A stretch of DNA of 6,104 bases. Source: Azorhizobium sp943369575. GTDB taxonomy: Bacteria; Pseudomonadota; Alphaproteobacteria; Rhizobiales; Xanthobacteraceae. This document shows, in pieces, positions 1 to 5,614 of the stretch. Both the position numbers and the translations under genes were made by a program. The stretch spans positions 1-6,104 of the forward strand of contig CALRNP020000288.1 in assembly GCA_943369575.1 (NCBI GenBank), written 5' to 3'. Under the pieces are notes generated by a model, which worked only from the letters and a program-made list of their open reading frames with translations, made no database searches and was not told where the DNA came from. The stretch's first letter is position 1; every line of letters begins with the position of its first letter.

Positions 1-1447
1 CGGTGCCGGACGGGCAGCGGGCGCGCCCGGTCCACCCGGGGGGCGGCGGGGCGACGCTATTGGGGGGCGGCGGCGGTGCGCTGGGGGCGGCGGCCGGAGG
101 AGCATTGGGCGCGGGCGGCGCACCGGGGGCGCCGGGCGGCGGGGGCGGCGGCGTGCCGGGCAACTGGCGGCCGCCGGGGGCGCCGGGGGCCTGGGGCAAA
201 GCGGGCGGTACCGCATTGGGCCGCTCGCGCTCCAGGCGCTGGATCACGTCATCGGCGCGGCGCTGGCGCTGTTCCAGTACCCGCTGCTGCATGCGCTCCT
301 GCTCGCGCATCCGATCCAGGCGGCCGCGTTCATAGGCGTCGCGATTGCGCTCTGCTTCAGCCCATTCCTGCTGGAGCTGCTGGGCACGGGCGGCGCGGAA
401 CTGCTCCAGGTCGCGGCCGTAGGCTTGCTGATTGCCGGCAAAGCGCGCATCGCGCAGCGACCGGCGCTGGTCGGGGGTGAGCACCGACAGTAGCGCGGCG
501 GAGGGCGCCAGCGTGTTGCCGAGATCCGGCCCCACATATTGGCGAATGATCACCCGCCGATCCTCGGGCACGGAGCGGATCACCTCTCGCGGCGGCGGGA
601 TCTGATCGGCGCGGGCGATATAAGGCCGGTAGATGCCCAGACGCGCGCCGCCGGTGTCGTCAAATTCCTCCTGGTAGCGATCCACATAGACGAGGCGCCG
701 GGTCACCACCTCGCGCTCCACGGTGGGGCCGAATTCGGTGGGTGGGATGAAGCGCGTCACCACGCGGCCGCTGCCGTAGCTGGGATCATAGGCGCGCGGA
801 TCGCTGCGCAGCCAGCCGGCCAGAGCCGCGATGGGCAGCACCCGCGCCGAGAGATCGGGGGCGACCAGATACTGGTCCTGCACCAGCACCCAGCTTTCCG
901 CCACCGGCACATCGTAGCGCCGCGGCGGGCCATAGGCATAGCCGGGAGAATCGGGGGCGATGGGCGCCCAGCCGACATTGCCGCCGCCGCGCCGCCATTT
1001 CACCCAGGCCGGGGCCCAGGTGTCGCCGGGGACCCAGTACCAGCCGTAATCCGGCTCATAGCCCCAGCGGCCGTAATGATAGGTCGCCCAGGCGAAGGGC
1101 TCGGCGGAATCCCAATACCAGCCGTCGTCGGTCCACAGCCAGCGGCCCTCCTGATAGGGACGCCAGGCGGCGTCGACACCGGCGGGCACCCAGACATATT
1201 GATAGACCGGATGGGCCACCCAACTGCCGTGCTCGGCCAGCGGGGCATAGAAGACGTTGATGTCCACGCGCGCCGCGTTGGCGCCGGGGGGCATGGGGGC
1301 GCCGGCAGGCGGTGGCGCACCGGGGCCGGGCCGGGGCTGCGCGTGGGCCGGGGCGATCAGCCCCGCCAGCAGAAAACTTGCCGCCACCCCCGCAACCAGG
1401 GCCTGGGCGGCCTTGGGACGGGGAGATGCGGTGCGAACGGACTTCAT
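1..1447 (-). CDS. Exported DUF6600-type W/Y/G-repeat protein, 3' end missing (runs off left edge)
   Basis: The frame stays open from an ATG at 1447-1445 to the left edge, giving at least 482 residues. The start is supported by a GGAGG on the minus strand (1460-1456), 8 bases upstream. Residues 1-36 form a signal peptide: basic start, hydrophobic stretch about 16-32, and AHA before Q37. This predicts export to the periplasm or cell surface. Residues about 61-165 carry repeated aromatic motifs (GRWLWTDDGWYWD, YHYGRWGYEPDYGWYWVPG, WAPAWVKWRRGGGNVGWAP). These are the pattern I associate with the DUF6600 family, whose function is unknown. Residues about 347-409 are rich in Q, E, R and A with a heptad-like pattern, probably a coiled coil. 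From about 411 the chain is mostly Pro, Ala and Gly. The last 12 or so residues lose this composition, which may reflect a frameshift near 38-43. The gene diverges from tctC and is probably functionally unrelated to it. Confidence 0.85.
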   Translation of the reverse strand, partial: MKSVRTASPRPKAAQALVAGVAASFLLAGLIAPAHAQPRPGPGAPPPAGAPMPPGANAARVDINVFYAPLAEHGSWVAHPVYQYVWVPAGVDAAWRPYQEGRWLWTDDGWYWDSAEPFAWATYHYGRWGYEPDYGWYWVPGDTWAPAWVKWRRGGGNVGWAPIAPDSPGYAYGPPRRYDVPVAESWVLVQDQYLVAPDLSARVLPIAALAGWLRSDPRAYDPSYGSGRVVTRFIPPTEFGPTVEREVVTRRLVYVDRYQEEFDDTGGARLGIYRPYIARADQIPPPREVIRSVPEDRRVIIRQYVGPDLGNTLAPSAALLSVLTPDQRRSLRDARFAGNQQAYGRDLEQFRAARAQQLQQEWAEAERNRDAYERGRLDRMREQERMQQRVLEQRQRRADDVIQRLERERPNAVPPALPQAPGAPGGRQLPGTPPPPPPGAPGAPPAPNAPPAAAPSAPPPPPNSVAPPPPGWTGRARCPSGT

Positions 1448-1678
1448 CGGCGTCGCCTCCAGTTGCCTGCGCTCTCAACGGCGAAGATGAAGCCGGGGTT
1501 CCATGGCGGGCCTTGGAAAATACAAAGGAAAAACAAGGTGTTGTTGCGATCGGTGCGGCGTCGCTGCGGCAACTTTGCGGCGAGCGGTAGCGGTGCAGGG
1601 CAGCCATGGCGGGTACCGTTGCGGCACCATTCCGACGCTGCAGAGAGGCCTGGTCCACCTGCCGGAACGAAAGGAGGA

Positions 1679-1708
1679 CTTGACGGAAGGTATCGCGCAC
1701 CGTTCAAC
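1679..1708 (+). promoter_or_regulatory. Candidate promoter for the tctCBA operon
   Basis: CTTGACG at 1679-1685 matches the alphaproteobacterial -35 pattern (CTTGAC) well. After a 17-base spacer comes TTCAAC (1703-1708), a weak -10 with three of six consensus positions. Transcription would begin near 1715, giving a leader of about 60 bases before tctC. The short inverted repeat at 1725-1737 would lie just after the start point, a position where a repressor could act. This rests on pattern alone. Confidence 0.35.
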
Positions 1709-1760
1709 AAGCAGAAGGCGCGTGACTGAGCGTCAGTGAGCCCCTGGGGAGGGGAGAGAC

Positions 1761-1767
1761 GAGGAGA
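1761..1767 (+). promoter_or_regulatory. Ribosome binding site of tctC
   Basis: GAGGAGA lies 5 bases before the ATG at 1773. This decides the tctC start and gives a full-length signal peptide. Confidence 0.75.
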
Positions 1768-1772
1768 GTGGA

Positions 1773-2786
1773 ATGACCGTCAGAATAGTTCGCGCGGCCC
1801 GTGCTGCGGTCCTTGGCATGGCGGCCGTCGCCGCCTTGGGTGCAACCGTATTCGGCCCGGCCTCGCAGGCGCAGGCCCAGCCGGCCTATCCCGCCCGCCC
1901 GATCACTGTCGTGGTGCCGTTCGCCGCCGGTGGCCCCACCGATACGGTGGCCCGCCTGGTGGCGGAATCCATGTCCAAGACCCTCGGCCAGCAGGTGGTG
2001 GTGGAGAATGTGGGCGGCGCCGGCGGCACCCGCGGCGCAGGCCAAGTGGCAAAGGCCGCGCCCGACGGCTACACCCTGCTGTTGCACCATATCGGCCAGT
2101 CCACCGCGCCCAGCCTCTATCGCAAGCTGCCGTACAAGCTGAGCGACTTTGAGGAAGCCGGCCTCATCACCGCCGTGCCCATGACGCTGATCGCCAAGCC
2201 CGGCTATGAGCCCAAGACCATCGCCGACGTCATCGCCTATGTGAAGGCGAACAAGGACAAGGTGACCTATGGCAATGCCGGCGTCGGCTCGGCCTCGCAT
2301 CTGTGCGGCATGCTGTTCATGTCGGCCGTGGGCACCCAGGTGACCACCGTGCCTTATCAGGGCACCGGCCCGGCCATGAATGATCTGGTCGGCGGCCAGA
2401 TCGACCTGATGTGCGACCAGACCACCAATACCACCGGCCAGATCAAGGGCGGCAAGGTGAAGGCCTATGCGGTGACCACCAAGGACCGGGTGAAGTCGCT
2501 GCCGGATCTGCCCACCATGCAGGAAGGTGGGCTGAAGGGCTTCGAAGTGGCGGTGTGGCACGGTCTCTATACCCCCAAGGGCACCTCGCCGGAGATCGTC
2601 GCCAAGCTGAACGCGGCTCTGGGCGTGGCCTTGGACGACCCCAAGGTGGTCGCCCGCTTCGCGGACCTCGGCACCGAGCCGGAGCCCAAGGACCGGCGGT
2701 CGCCGGCCTTCCACAAGGCCTTCCTCACCGAGGAAGTTGCCAAGTGGAAGCCGGTCATCGAAGCTGCCGGCGTCTACGCCGACTGA
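1773..2786 (+). CDS. tctC: TctC/Bug-family periplasmic solute-binding protein of a TTT carboxylate transporter
   Basis: A 337-residue protein of usual length for the family (PF03401). Residues 1-35 form a signal peptide (basic VRIVRAARAA, hydrophobic 11-29, AQA before Q36), so the mature protein is periplasmic. Family signatures are clear: YPARPITVVVPFAAGGPTD (39-57), with the GG-x-TD loop that binds a carboxylate in known Bug proteins; LGQQVVVEN (71-79); GAGGTRGAG (82-90); PDGYTLL (97-103); VPYQGTGPAMNDLVGGQID (193-211). The only two cysteines, C178 (SHLCG) and C214 (LMCDQTTNT), could form a disulfide after export; that is inference. The protein should capture an organic acid and hand it to TctA/TctB. 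The substrate is not readable, since Bug proteins bind many di- and tricarboxylates, aromatic acids and even amides. It is first in the operon, 151 bases before tctB, with a hairpin between. Confidence 0.95.
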   Translation: MTVRIVRAARAAVLGMAAVAALGATVFGPASQAQAQPAYPARPITVVVPFAAGGPTDTVARLVAESMSKTLGQQVVVENVGGAGGTRGAGQVAKAAPDGYTLLLHHIGQSTAPSLYRKLPYKLSDFEEAGLITAVPMTLIAKPGYEPKTIADVIAYVKANKDKVTYGNAGVGSASHLCGMLFMSAVGTQVTTVPYQGTGPAMNDLVGGQIDLMCDQTTNTTGQIKGGKVKAYAVTTKDRVKSLPDLPTMQEGGLKGFEVAVWHGLYTPKGTSPEIVAKLNAALGVALDDPKVVARFADLGTEPEPKDRRSPAFHKAFLTEEVAKWKPVIEAAGVYAD

Positions 2787-2835
2787 TCGCCGATCAGCCG
2801 CTGGGCCTTTACCGGCGCAGCCATCATCATCCAAC

Positions 2836-2904
2836 GCGCCGCCGTGGTTGCCCTCTCCCATCCCGTGCTTCGGCGCCGGGCGGGAGGGGTGGCCACGGCG
2901 GCGC
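2836..2904 (+). repeat. Strong intercistronic inverted repeat between tctC and tctB
   Basis: A perfect 12-base inverted repeat, GCGCCGCCGTGG (2836-2847) and CCACGGCGGCGC (2893-2904), encloses 45 bases. Part of the inner sequence can pair as well: C-rich 2851-2863 with G-rich 2878-2889, with wobbles and bulges. The right arm is not followed by a T-run, so this is not a classical intrinsic terminator. It ends 33 bases before the tctB start and 16 bases before its AGGGGG ribosome site. It could protect the tctC 3' end from decay or partly attenuate transcription. Confidence 0.65.
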
Positions 2905-2937
2905 AACGTCATCTACAGCGAGGGGGAACCCCGGCCT

Positions 2938-3399
2938 ATGGGCTTCGTACGCAATCCTAAGGATGTCATCTCAGGCCTCCTGTTCATCGCGTTGGCGGCG
3001 CTGTTCGCCTGGCAGTCGCGCGAGCTGAACATCGGCACCGCCATGCGCATGGGGCCGGGCTATTTTCCGCTGTTCCTGTCCATTCTCCTCGCCGTGCTCG
3101 GCCTCATCGTCCTCATCAACGGCCTGCGGGTGCCGGGCGAGGTGCCCAGCGGCATCGTGTGGCGGGCGCTGATCCTGCTGACCCTGTGCACGCTGCTGTT
3201 CGGTGCCGCCATGCGCCCGCTCGGCTTCCTGCCGGCGCTGGCGGCCACCGTGTTCCTGGCCACCCTCGCCAGCCGCAAGTTCCACGTGGTGACCGCGCTG
3301 ACCATCACCGGAGTGATGTGCGTGTTCAGCTGGGCGGTGTTCATCCTCGGGCTGGGGCTGCCGTTGCCGCTGCTCGGCCCGTGGCTCGGCGGCTACTGA
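2938..3399 (+). CDS. tctB: TctB, small membrane subunit of the TTT carboxylate transporter
   Basis: A 153-residue membrane protein matching the usual TctB size (about 140-180) and layout. An N-terminal NPKDVISGLLFIALAALFAW (6-25) gives the first membrane segment. GTAMRMGPGYFPLFLSILL (33-51), the conserved MGPGYFP signature of the family, leads into the second (about 43-63). Further hydrophobic segments lie near 76-91, 95-111 and 116-147. I chose ATG 2938 because the protein then begins at the usual point. The frame is open further upstream, but that would overlap the end of tctC. The ribosome site is AGGGGG (2921-2926), 11 bases away and therefore not ideal. TctB is an inner-membrane partner of TctA with a poorly defined role in transport. 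Its stop at 3397-3399 overlaps the tctA ribosome site. Confidence 0.92.
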   Translation: MGFVRNPKDVISGLLFIALAALFAWQSRELNIGTAMRMGPGYFPLFLSILLAVLGLIVLINGLRVPGEVPSGIVWRALILLTLCTLLFGAAMRPLGFLPALAATVFLATLASRKFHVVTALTITGVMCVFSWAVFILGLGLPLPLLGPWLGGY

Positions 3400-3404
3400 G
3401 GAGG
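3399..3404 (+). promoter_or_regulatory. Ribosome binding site of tctA, overlapping the tctB stop
   Basis: AGGAGG begins on the last base of the tctB TGA stop and lies 5 bases before a GTG start at 3410. The near-perfect site compensates for the GTG and implies translational coupling of tctB and tctA, which would favour matched amounts of the two membrane subunits. Confidence 0.8.
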
Positions 3405-3409
3405 CGTGC

Positions 3410-4909
3410 GTGGAACTCATTGATAATCTCTCGCTCGGCTTCTCGGTCGCCCTCTCGTTCCAGAACCTGCTGTATTGCTTTGTCGGCGTGCTGCTGGGCA
3501 CGCTGATCGGCGTGTTGCCGGGTCTGGGGCCCATCGCCACCATCGCCATGCTGCTGCCCATCACCTTCGGGCTGCCGCCGGTTTCCGCGCTCATCATGCT
3601 CTCCGGCATCTATTACGGCGCGCAATATGGCGGCTCCACCACGGCGATCCTCATCAACCTGCCGGGGGAATCGTCCTCGGTGGTGACCGCCATCGACGGG
3701 CATCAGATGGCCCGCCAGGGCCGCGCCGGGGCGGCGCTCGCCACGGCGGCGCTGGGCTCATTCTTTGCCGGCACGGTGGCCACCTTGCTGCTGGCGGTGT
3801 TCTCGCCGCCGCTGGCGGAACTAGCGCTGAAGTTCGGCCCGCCGGAATATTTCTCGCTGATGGTGCTGGGGCTGGTGGCCTCGGTGACGCTGGCCTCCGG
3901 CTCGGTGGTCAAAGCGCTGGCGATGATCGTGCTCGGCCTGCTGCTGGGCCTGTCGGGCCAGGACATCTACACCGGCGTGCCGCGCCTCACCTTCAACATC
4001 GACGAACTGGCCGACGGCTTCGATTTCGTGGCCTTGGCCATGGGCATGTTCGGCATCGCCGAGATCATCCGCAACCTGGAGGATGAGAGCCAGCGCTCGC
4101 TGGTGGCGGCCAAGGTGAAGAGCCTGATGCTGACCAAGGACGAGTTCAAGGCCATCATCGCCCCGGTGCTGCGCGGCACCATCCTGGGCTCGTTCCTGGG
4201 CATTCTGCCGGGTGGCGGGGCGATGCTGTCCTCATTCGCGGCCTATTCCATCGAGAAGAAGATGTCCAAGACCCCCGGCCGCTTCGGCAAGGGGGCCATC
4301 GAGGGCGTGGCGGGACCTGAGAGCGCCAACAATGCCGGCGCCCAGACCTCCTTCATCCCCATGCTGACGCTCGGCATTCCCTCCAACCCGGTGATGGCGC
4401 TGATGATCGGTGCCCTCATCATCCAGGGCATCACCCCTGGCCCCAATGTGGTGACCGACAAGCCGGATCTGTTCTGGGGCGTCATCGCCTCCATGTGGAT
4501 CGGCAATTTCATGCTGGTGCTGCTCAATCTGCCGCTGATCGGCATCTGGGTGCGCCTGCTGACGGTGCCGTATCACGTCATGTATCCGGCGATCATCGCC
4601 TTCTGCTGCATCGGCGTTTACAGCGTCAACAACAACACCTTCGACGTCTACACCATGGGCCTGTTCGGGGTGCTGGGTTACGCGCTGGTGAAGCTGGATT
4701 GCGAGCCGGCGCCGCTGCTGCTGGGCTTCGTCATCGGGCCGATGCTGGAGGAATATCTGCGGCGGGCCATGCTGATCTCCCGCGGCGATCCCATGGTGTT
4801 CGTCACCCGTCCCATCTCCGCCGTGCTGCTGGCGCTGGCGGCGGCGGCGCTGGTGATGGTGCTGCTGCCCTCCATCCGCGCCAAGCGGGAAGAGGCATTC
4901 AAGGAGTGA
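3410..4909 (+). CDS. tctA: TctA, large permease subunit of the TTT carboxylate transporter
   Basis: A 499-residue polytopic inner-membrane protein, the normal length for TctA (PF01970). It shows the family's two related halves, each with a Gly/Pro-rich loop: LIGVLPGLGPIATIAMLLP (32-50) and FLGILPGGGAMLSSFAAYS (262-280). Conserved blocks are SGIYYGAQYGGSTTAILINLPGE (65-87), IDGHQMARQGRAGAAL (95-110), and FGKGAIEGVAGPESANNA followed by LGIPSNPVMALMIGAL (292-336). The first half runs to about residue 220. A charged hydrophilic stretch (221-248) separates it from the second. About 11-12 hydrophobic segments are visible, and the tail is cytoplasmic-looking and charged (RAKREEAFKE). The protein should carry the solute delivered by TctC across the membrane, probably driven by an ion gradient as in studied relatives. 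It starts with GTG, 10 bases after the tctB stop. No frameshift or missing signature is seen. Confidence 0.96.
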   Translation: MELIDNLSLGFSVALSFQNLLYCFVGVLLGTLIGVLPGLGPIATIAMLLPITFGLPPVSALIMLSGIYYGAQYGGSTTAILINLPGESSSVVTAIDGHQMARQGRAGAALATAALGSFFAGTVATLLLAVFSPPLAELALKFGPPEYFSLMVLGLVASVTLASGSVVKALAMIVLGLLLGLSGQDIYTGVPRLTFNIDELADGFDFVALAMGMFGIAEIIRNLEDESQRSLVAAKVKSLMLTKDEFKAIIAPVLRGTILGSFLGILPGGGAMLSSFAAYSIEKKMSKTPGRFGKGAIEGVAGPESANNAGAQTSFIPMLTLGIPSNPVMALMIGALIIQGITPGPNVVTDKPDLFWGVIASMWIGNFMLVLLNLPLIGIWVRLLTVPYHVMYPAIIAFCCIGVYSVNNNTFDVYTMGLFGVLGYALVKLDCEPAPLLLGFVIGPMLEEYLRRAMLISRGDPMVFVTRPISAVLLALAAAALVMVLLPSIRAKREEAFKE

Positions 4910-4971
4910 TCGGATGCCCCGTCCGCTGGTGCGCAAGGGCCGGCGGGCGGGGTTTTCCACAGGGCGGATTT

Positions 4972-4994
4972 CGGAGCCAGTTTTTCCGGCTCCG
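4972..4994 (+). terminator. Hairpin after tctA, possible operon terminator
   Basis: A perfect 7-base stem, CGGAGCC (4972-4978) and GGCTCCG (4988-4994), has a 9-base loop that holds TTTTT. It lies 62 bases after the tctA stop and before the tRNA promoter candidate, where a terminator is expected. The T-run is in the loop rather than after the stem, so this is not a standard intrinsic terminator. An alternative pairing (CCAGT 4977-4981 with ACTGG 4997-5001) overlaps it. Confidence 0.35.
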
Positions 4995-4998
4995 GCAC

Positions 4999-5027
4999 TG
5001 GACAGGGCGGGGGGTGGCTGTTACATC
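4999..5027 (+). promoter_or_regulatory. Candidate promoter for tRNA-Lys
   Basis: TGGACA (4999-5004) resembles a -35 box, and TACATC (5022-5027) a weak -10, with 17 bases between them. Transcription would start near 5034, leaving a 5' leader of about 30 bases for RNase P to remove. The weak -10 keeps confidence low, but the position is right for a tRNA gene with its own promoter. Confidence 0.4.
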
Positions 5028-5063
5028 ACCGTCCTCCCACACGGGGTTCACACCTCAGGGCGG

Positions 5064-5133
<70 letters not shown>

Positions 5134-5139
<6 letters not shown>

Positions 5140-5166
5140 CTTATCTCTTAATGACTTAAGTGGTGG
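5134..5166 (+). repeat. 10-bp inverted repeat that includes the tRNA CCA end
   Basis: CCACCACTTA (5134-5143) and TAAGTGGTGG (5157-5166) are perfect inverted copies around a 13-base loop. The left arm covers the last two acceptor-stem bases, the discriminator and CCA of tRNA-Lys. In the primary transcript this hairpin would compete slightly with the acceptor stem and could mark the 3' end for processing or act as a weak terminator. No T-run follows it. Confidence 0.6.
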
Positions 5167-5323
5167 TTCGGCCGGTCCAGAAATTGGACCGATTGGCCGG
5201 TTTGCAATTCAGTTTGCATCTCCTATTCACAAACCATACTTCGCATCGACCTTCAGCGCGGCGCTTTTGGCCCGTTCGAATGTTCGCCCACATCGTGCGC
5301 GATCCAAGATCGCGTTCACGTGA
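5140..5323. other. Gene-free stretch with several hairpins downstream of tRNA-Lys
   Basis: I find no convincing gene here. The open frames on either strand have no ribosome site and no recognisable family. It is less GC-rich than the surroundings. It holds a 7-bp hairpin, CGGTCCA/TGGACCG (5173-5179/5185-5191); a repeated TTTGCA (5201-5206, 5213-5218); and another 7-bp hairpin, CGCGATC/GATCGCG with a 3-base loop (5298-5304/5308-5314). Given the tRNA on one side and an integrase fragment on the other, it is probably the residue of an integrated element's end. Confidence 0.5.
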
Positions 5324-5530
5324 TCAAACGCACGGCCGGTGAGAGGCGTGGGCGCGGGAGGTCGTGATGTCTTCCGCTGTCCAGATCTTGTCGGCTCGGT
5401 CGACGTCATAAAGCCGTCCGCCACGCTTGCAGACCTGCGTGGCGATGCGCCCATGATCCTTTGCCACGGCCAACACGCGCGCGGGTTGCGCCGCGCCGCC
5501 GCGCGCGCCAGTGGCGCGGCCATGGGGCAT
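5324..5530 (-). pseudogene. Fragment of a tyrosine-recombinase (phage-type) integrase
   Basis: The minus-strand frame from 5530 to the TGA at 5326-5324 encodes 68 residues. The middle part (about 5480-5366) reads RVLAVAKDHGRIATQVCKRG, then GRLYDVDRADKIWTAEDI. This resembles the end of the core-binding domain and the linker to the catalytic domain of alphaproteobacterial phage-type integrases, which typically read like NPCERGGRLY...R-D-KIWT-ED. I recognise this from memory, without a search. After EDI the resemblance stops and a stop codon follows within 16 codons. The catalytic R-H-R-Y residues are absent in all frames nearby. Upstream, a TAA (5533-5531) directly precedes the only ATG, and the N-terminal arm-binding domain is missing. 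The fragment is therefore non-functional as an integrase. It reads toward tRNA-Lys, the usual orientation of an integrase next to its attachment site. Confidence 0.65.
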
Positions 5531-5538
5531 TTATCCCA

Positions 5539-5566
5539 AGCGGGTCACCGATATCGGTGACCCGCT
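5539..5566. repeat. Perfect 28-bp palindrome
   Basis: Positions 5539-5552 and 5553-5566 are exact inverted copies with no spacer; the centre is ACCGATATCGGT and the ends are AGCGGGTC and GACCCGCT. On the minus strand it lies 48 bases after the stop of the His-rich protein gene and just before the integrase fragment, so it could act as its transcription terminator, although no T-run follows on either side. As DNA it could bind a dimeric regulator or recombination protein. Confidence 0.85.
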
Positions 5567-5585
5567 ATTTGATGGCGTCAGCGGG

Positions 5586-5609
5586 CCGGCGACTGCTGGT
5601 CCTCGCCGG
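5586..5609 (-). terminator. Small hairpin just after the His-rich protein gene
   Basis: CCGGCGA (5586-5592) and TCGCCGG (5603-5609) form a 7-base stem with a 10-base loop, 5 bases beyond the minus-strand stop at 5615. No T-run follows. With the adjacent 28-bp palindrome it may help end transcription; alone it is weak evidence. Confidence 0.25.
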
Positions 5610-5614
5610 TGATA

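Larger units (their letters stand above)
1448..1772. other. Divergent intergenic region between DUF6600-type gene and tctC
   Basis: These 325 bases contain no gene I can support. The overlapping open frames on both strands lack codon bias and family resemblance. An AT-richer patch at about 1516-1546 is the likeliest promoter area for the minus-strand gene: it holds TATTTT on the minus strand (1522-1517), but no convincing -35 box. A better + strand promoter candidate lies at 1679-1708. A short inverted repeat, ACTGA-GCG-TCAGT (1725-1737), sits just downstream of that promoter candidate and could be an operator or may be chance. A 10-base direct repeat (CCATGGCGGG) occurs at 1501-1510 and 1604-1613 and is probably chance in such GC-rich DNA. 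Confidence 0.6.

Noticed and set aside
539..1729. Long + strand open frame of 396 codons
   Set aside because: It is the antisense shadow of the DUF6600-type gene, which has a signal peptide, a ribosome site and recognisable domain motifs. The shadow is a His/Gly/Ala-rich string without a family.
1680..1739. Possible leader peptide: AGGAGG (1672-1677) before a TTG at 1680, 19 codons to a TGA at 1737
   Set aside because: The spacing is only 2 bases, the start is TTG, the peptide has no attenuator-like residue run, and the site coincides with the -35 promoter candidate.
1704..2912. Minus-strand open frame of 402 codons opposite tctC
   Set aside because: It lies antisense to an unmistakable TctC. 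Its Gly/His/Arg-rich composition is typical of the reverse of GC-rich genes.
5227..5523. Minus-strand 98-codon frame overlapping the integrase fragment
   Set aside because: The integrase-like residues are in a different frame. The part beyond the fragment (FDHVNAILDRARCGRTFERA) looks protein-like, but I cannot match it to integrase catalytic motifs or another family.
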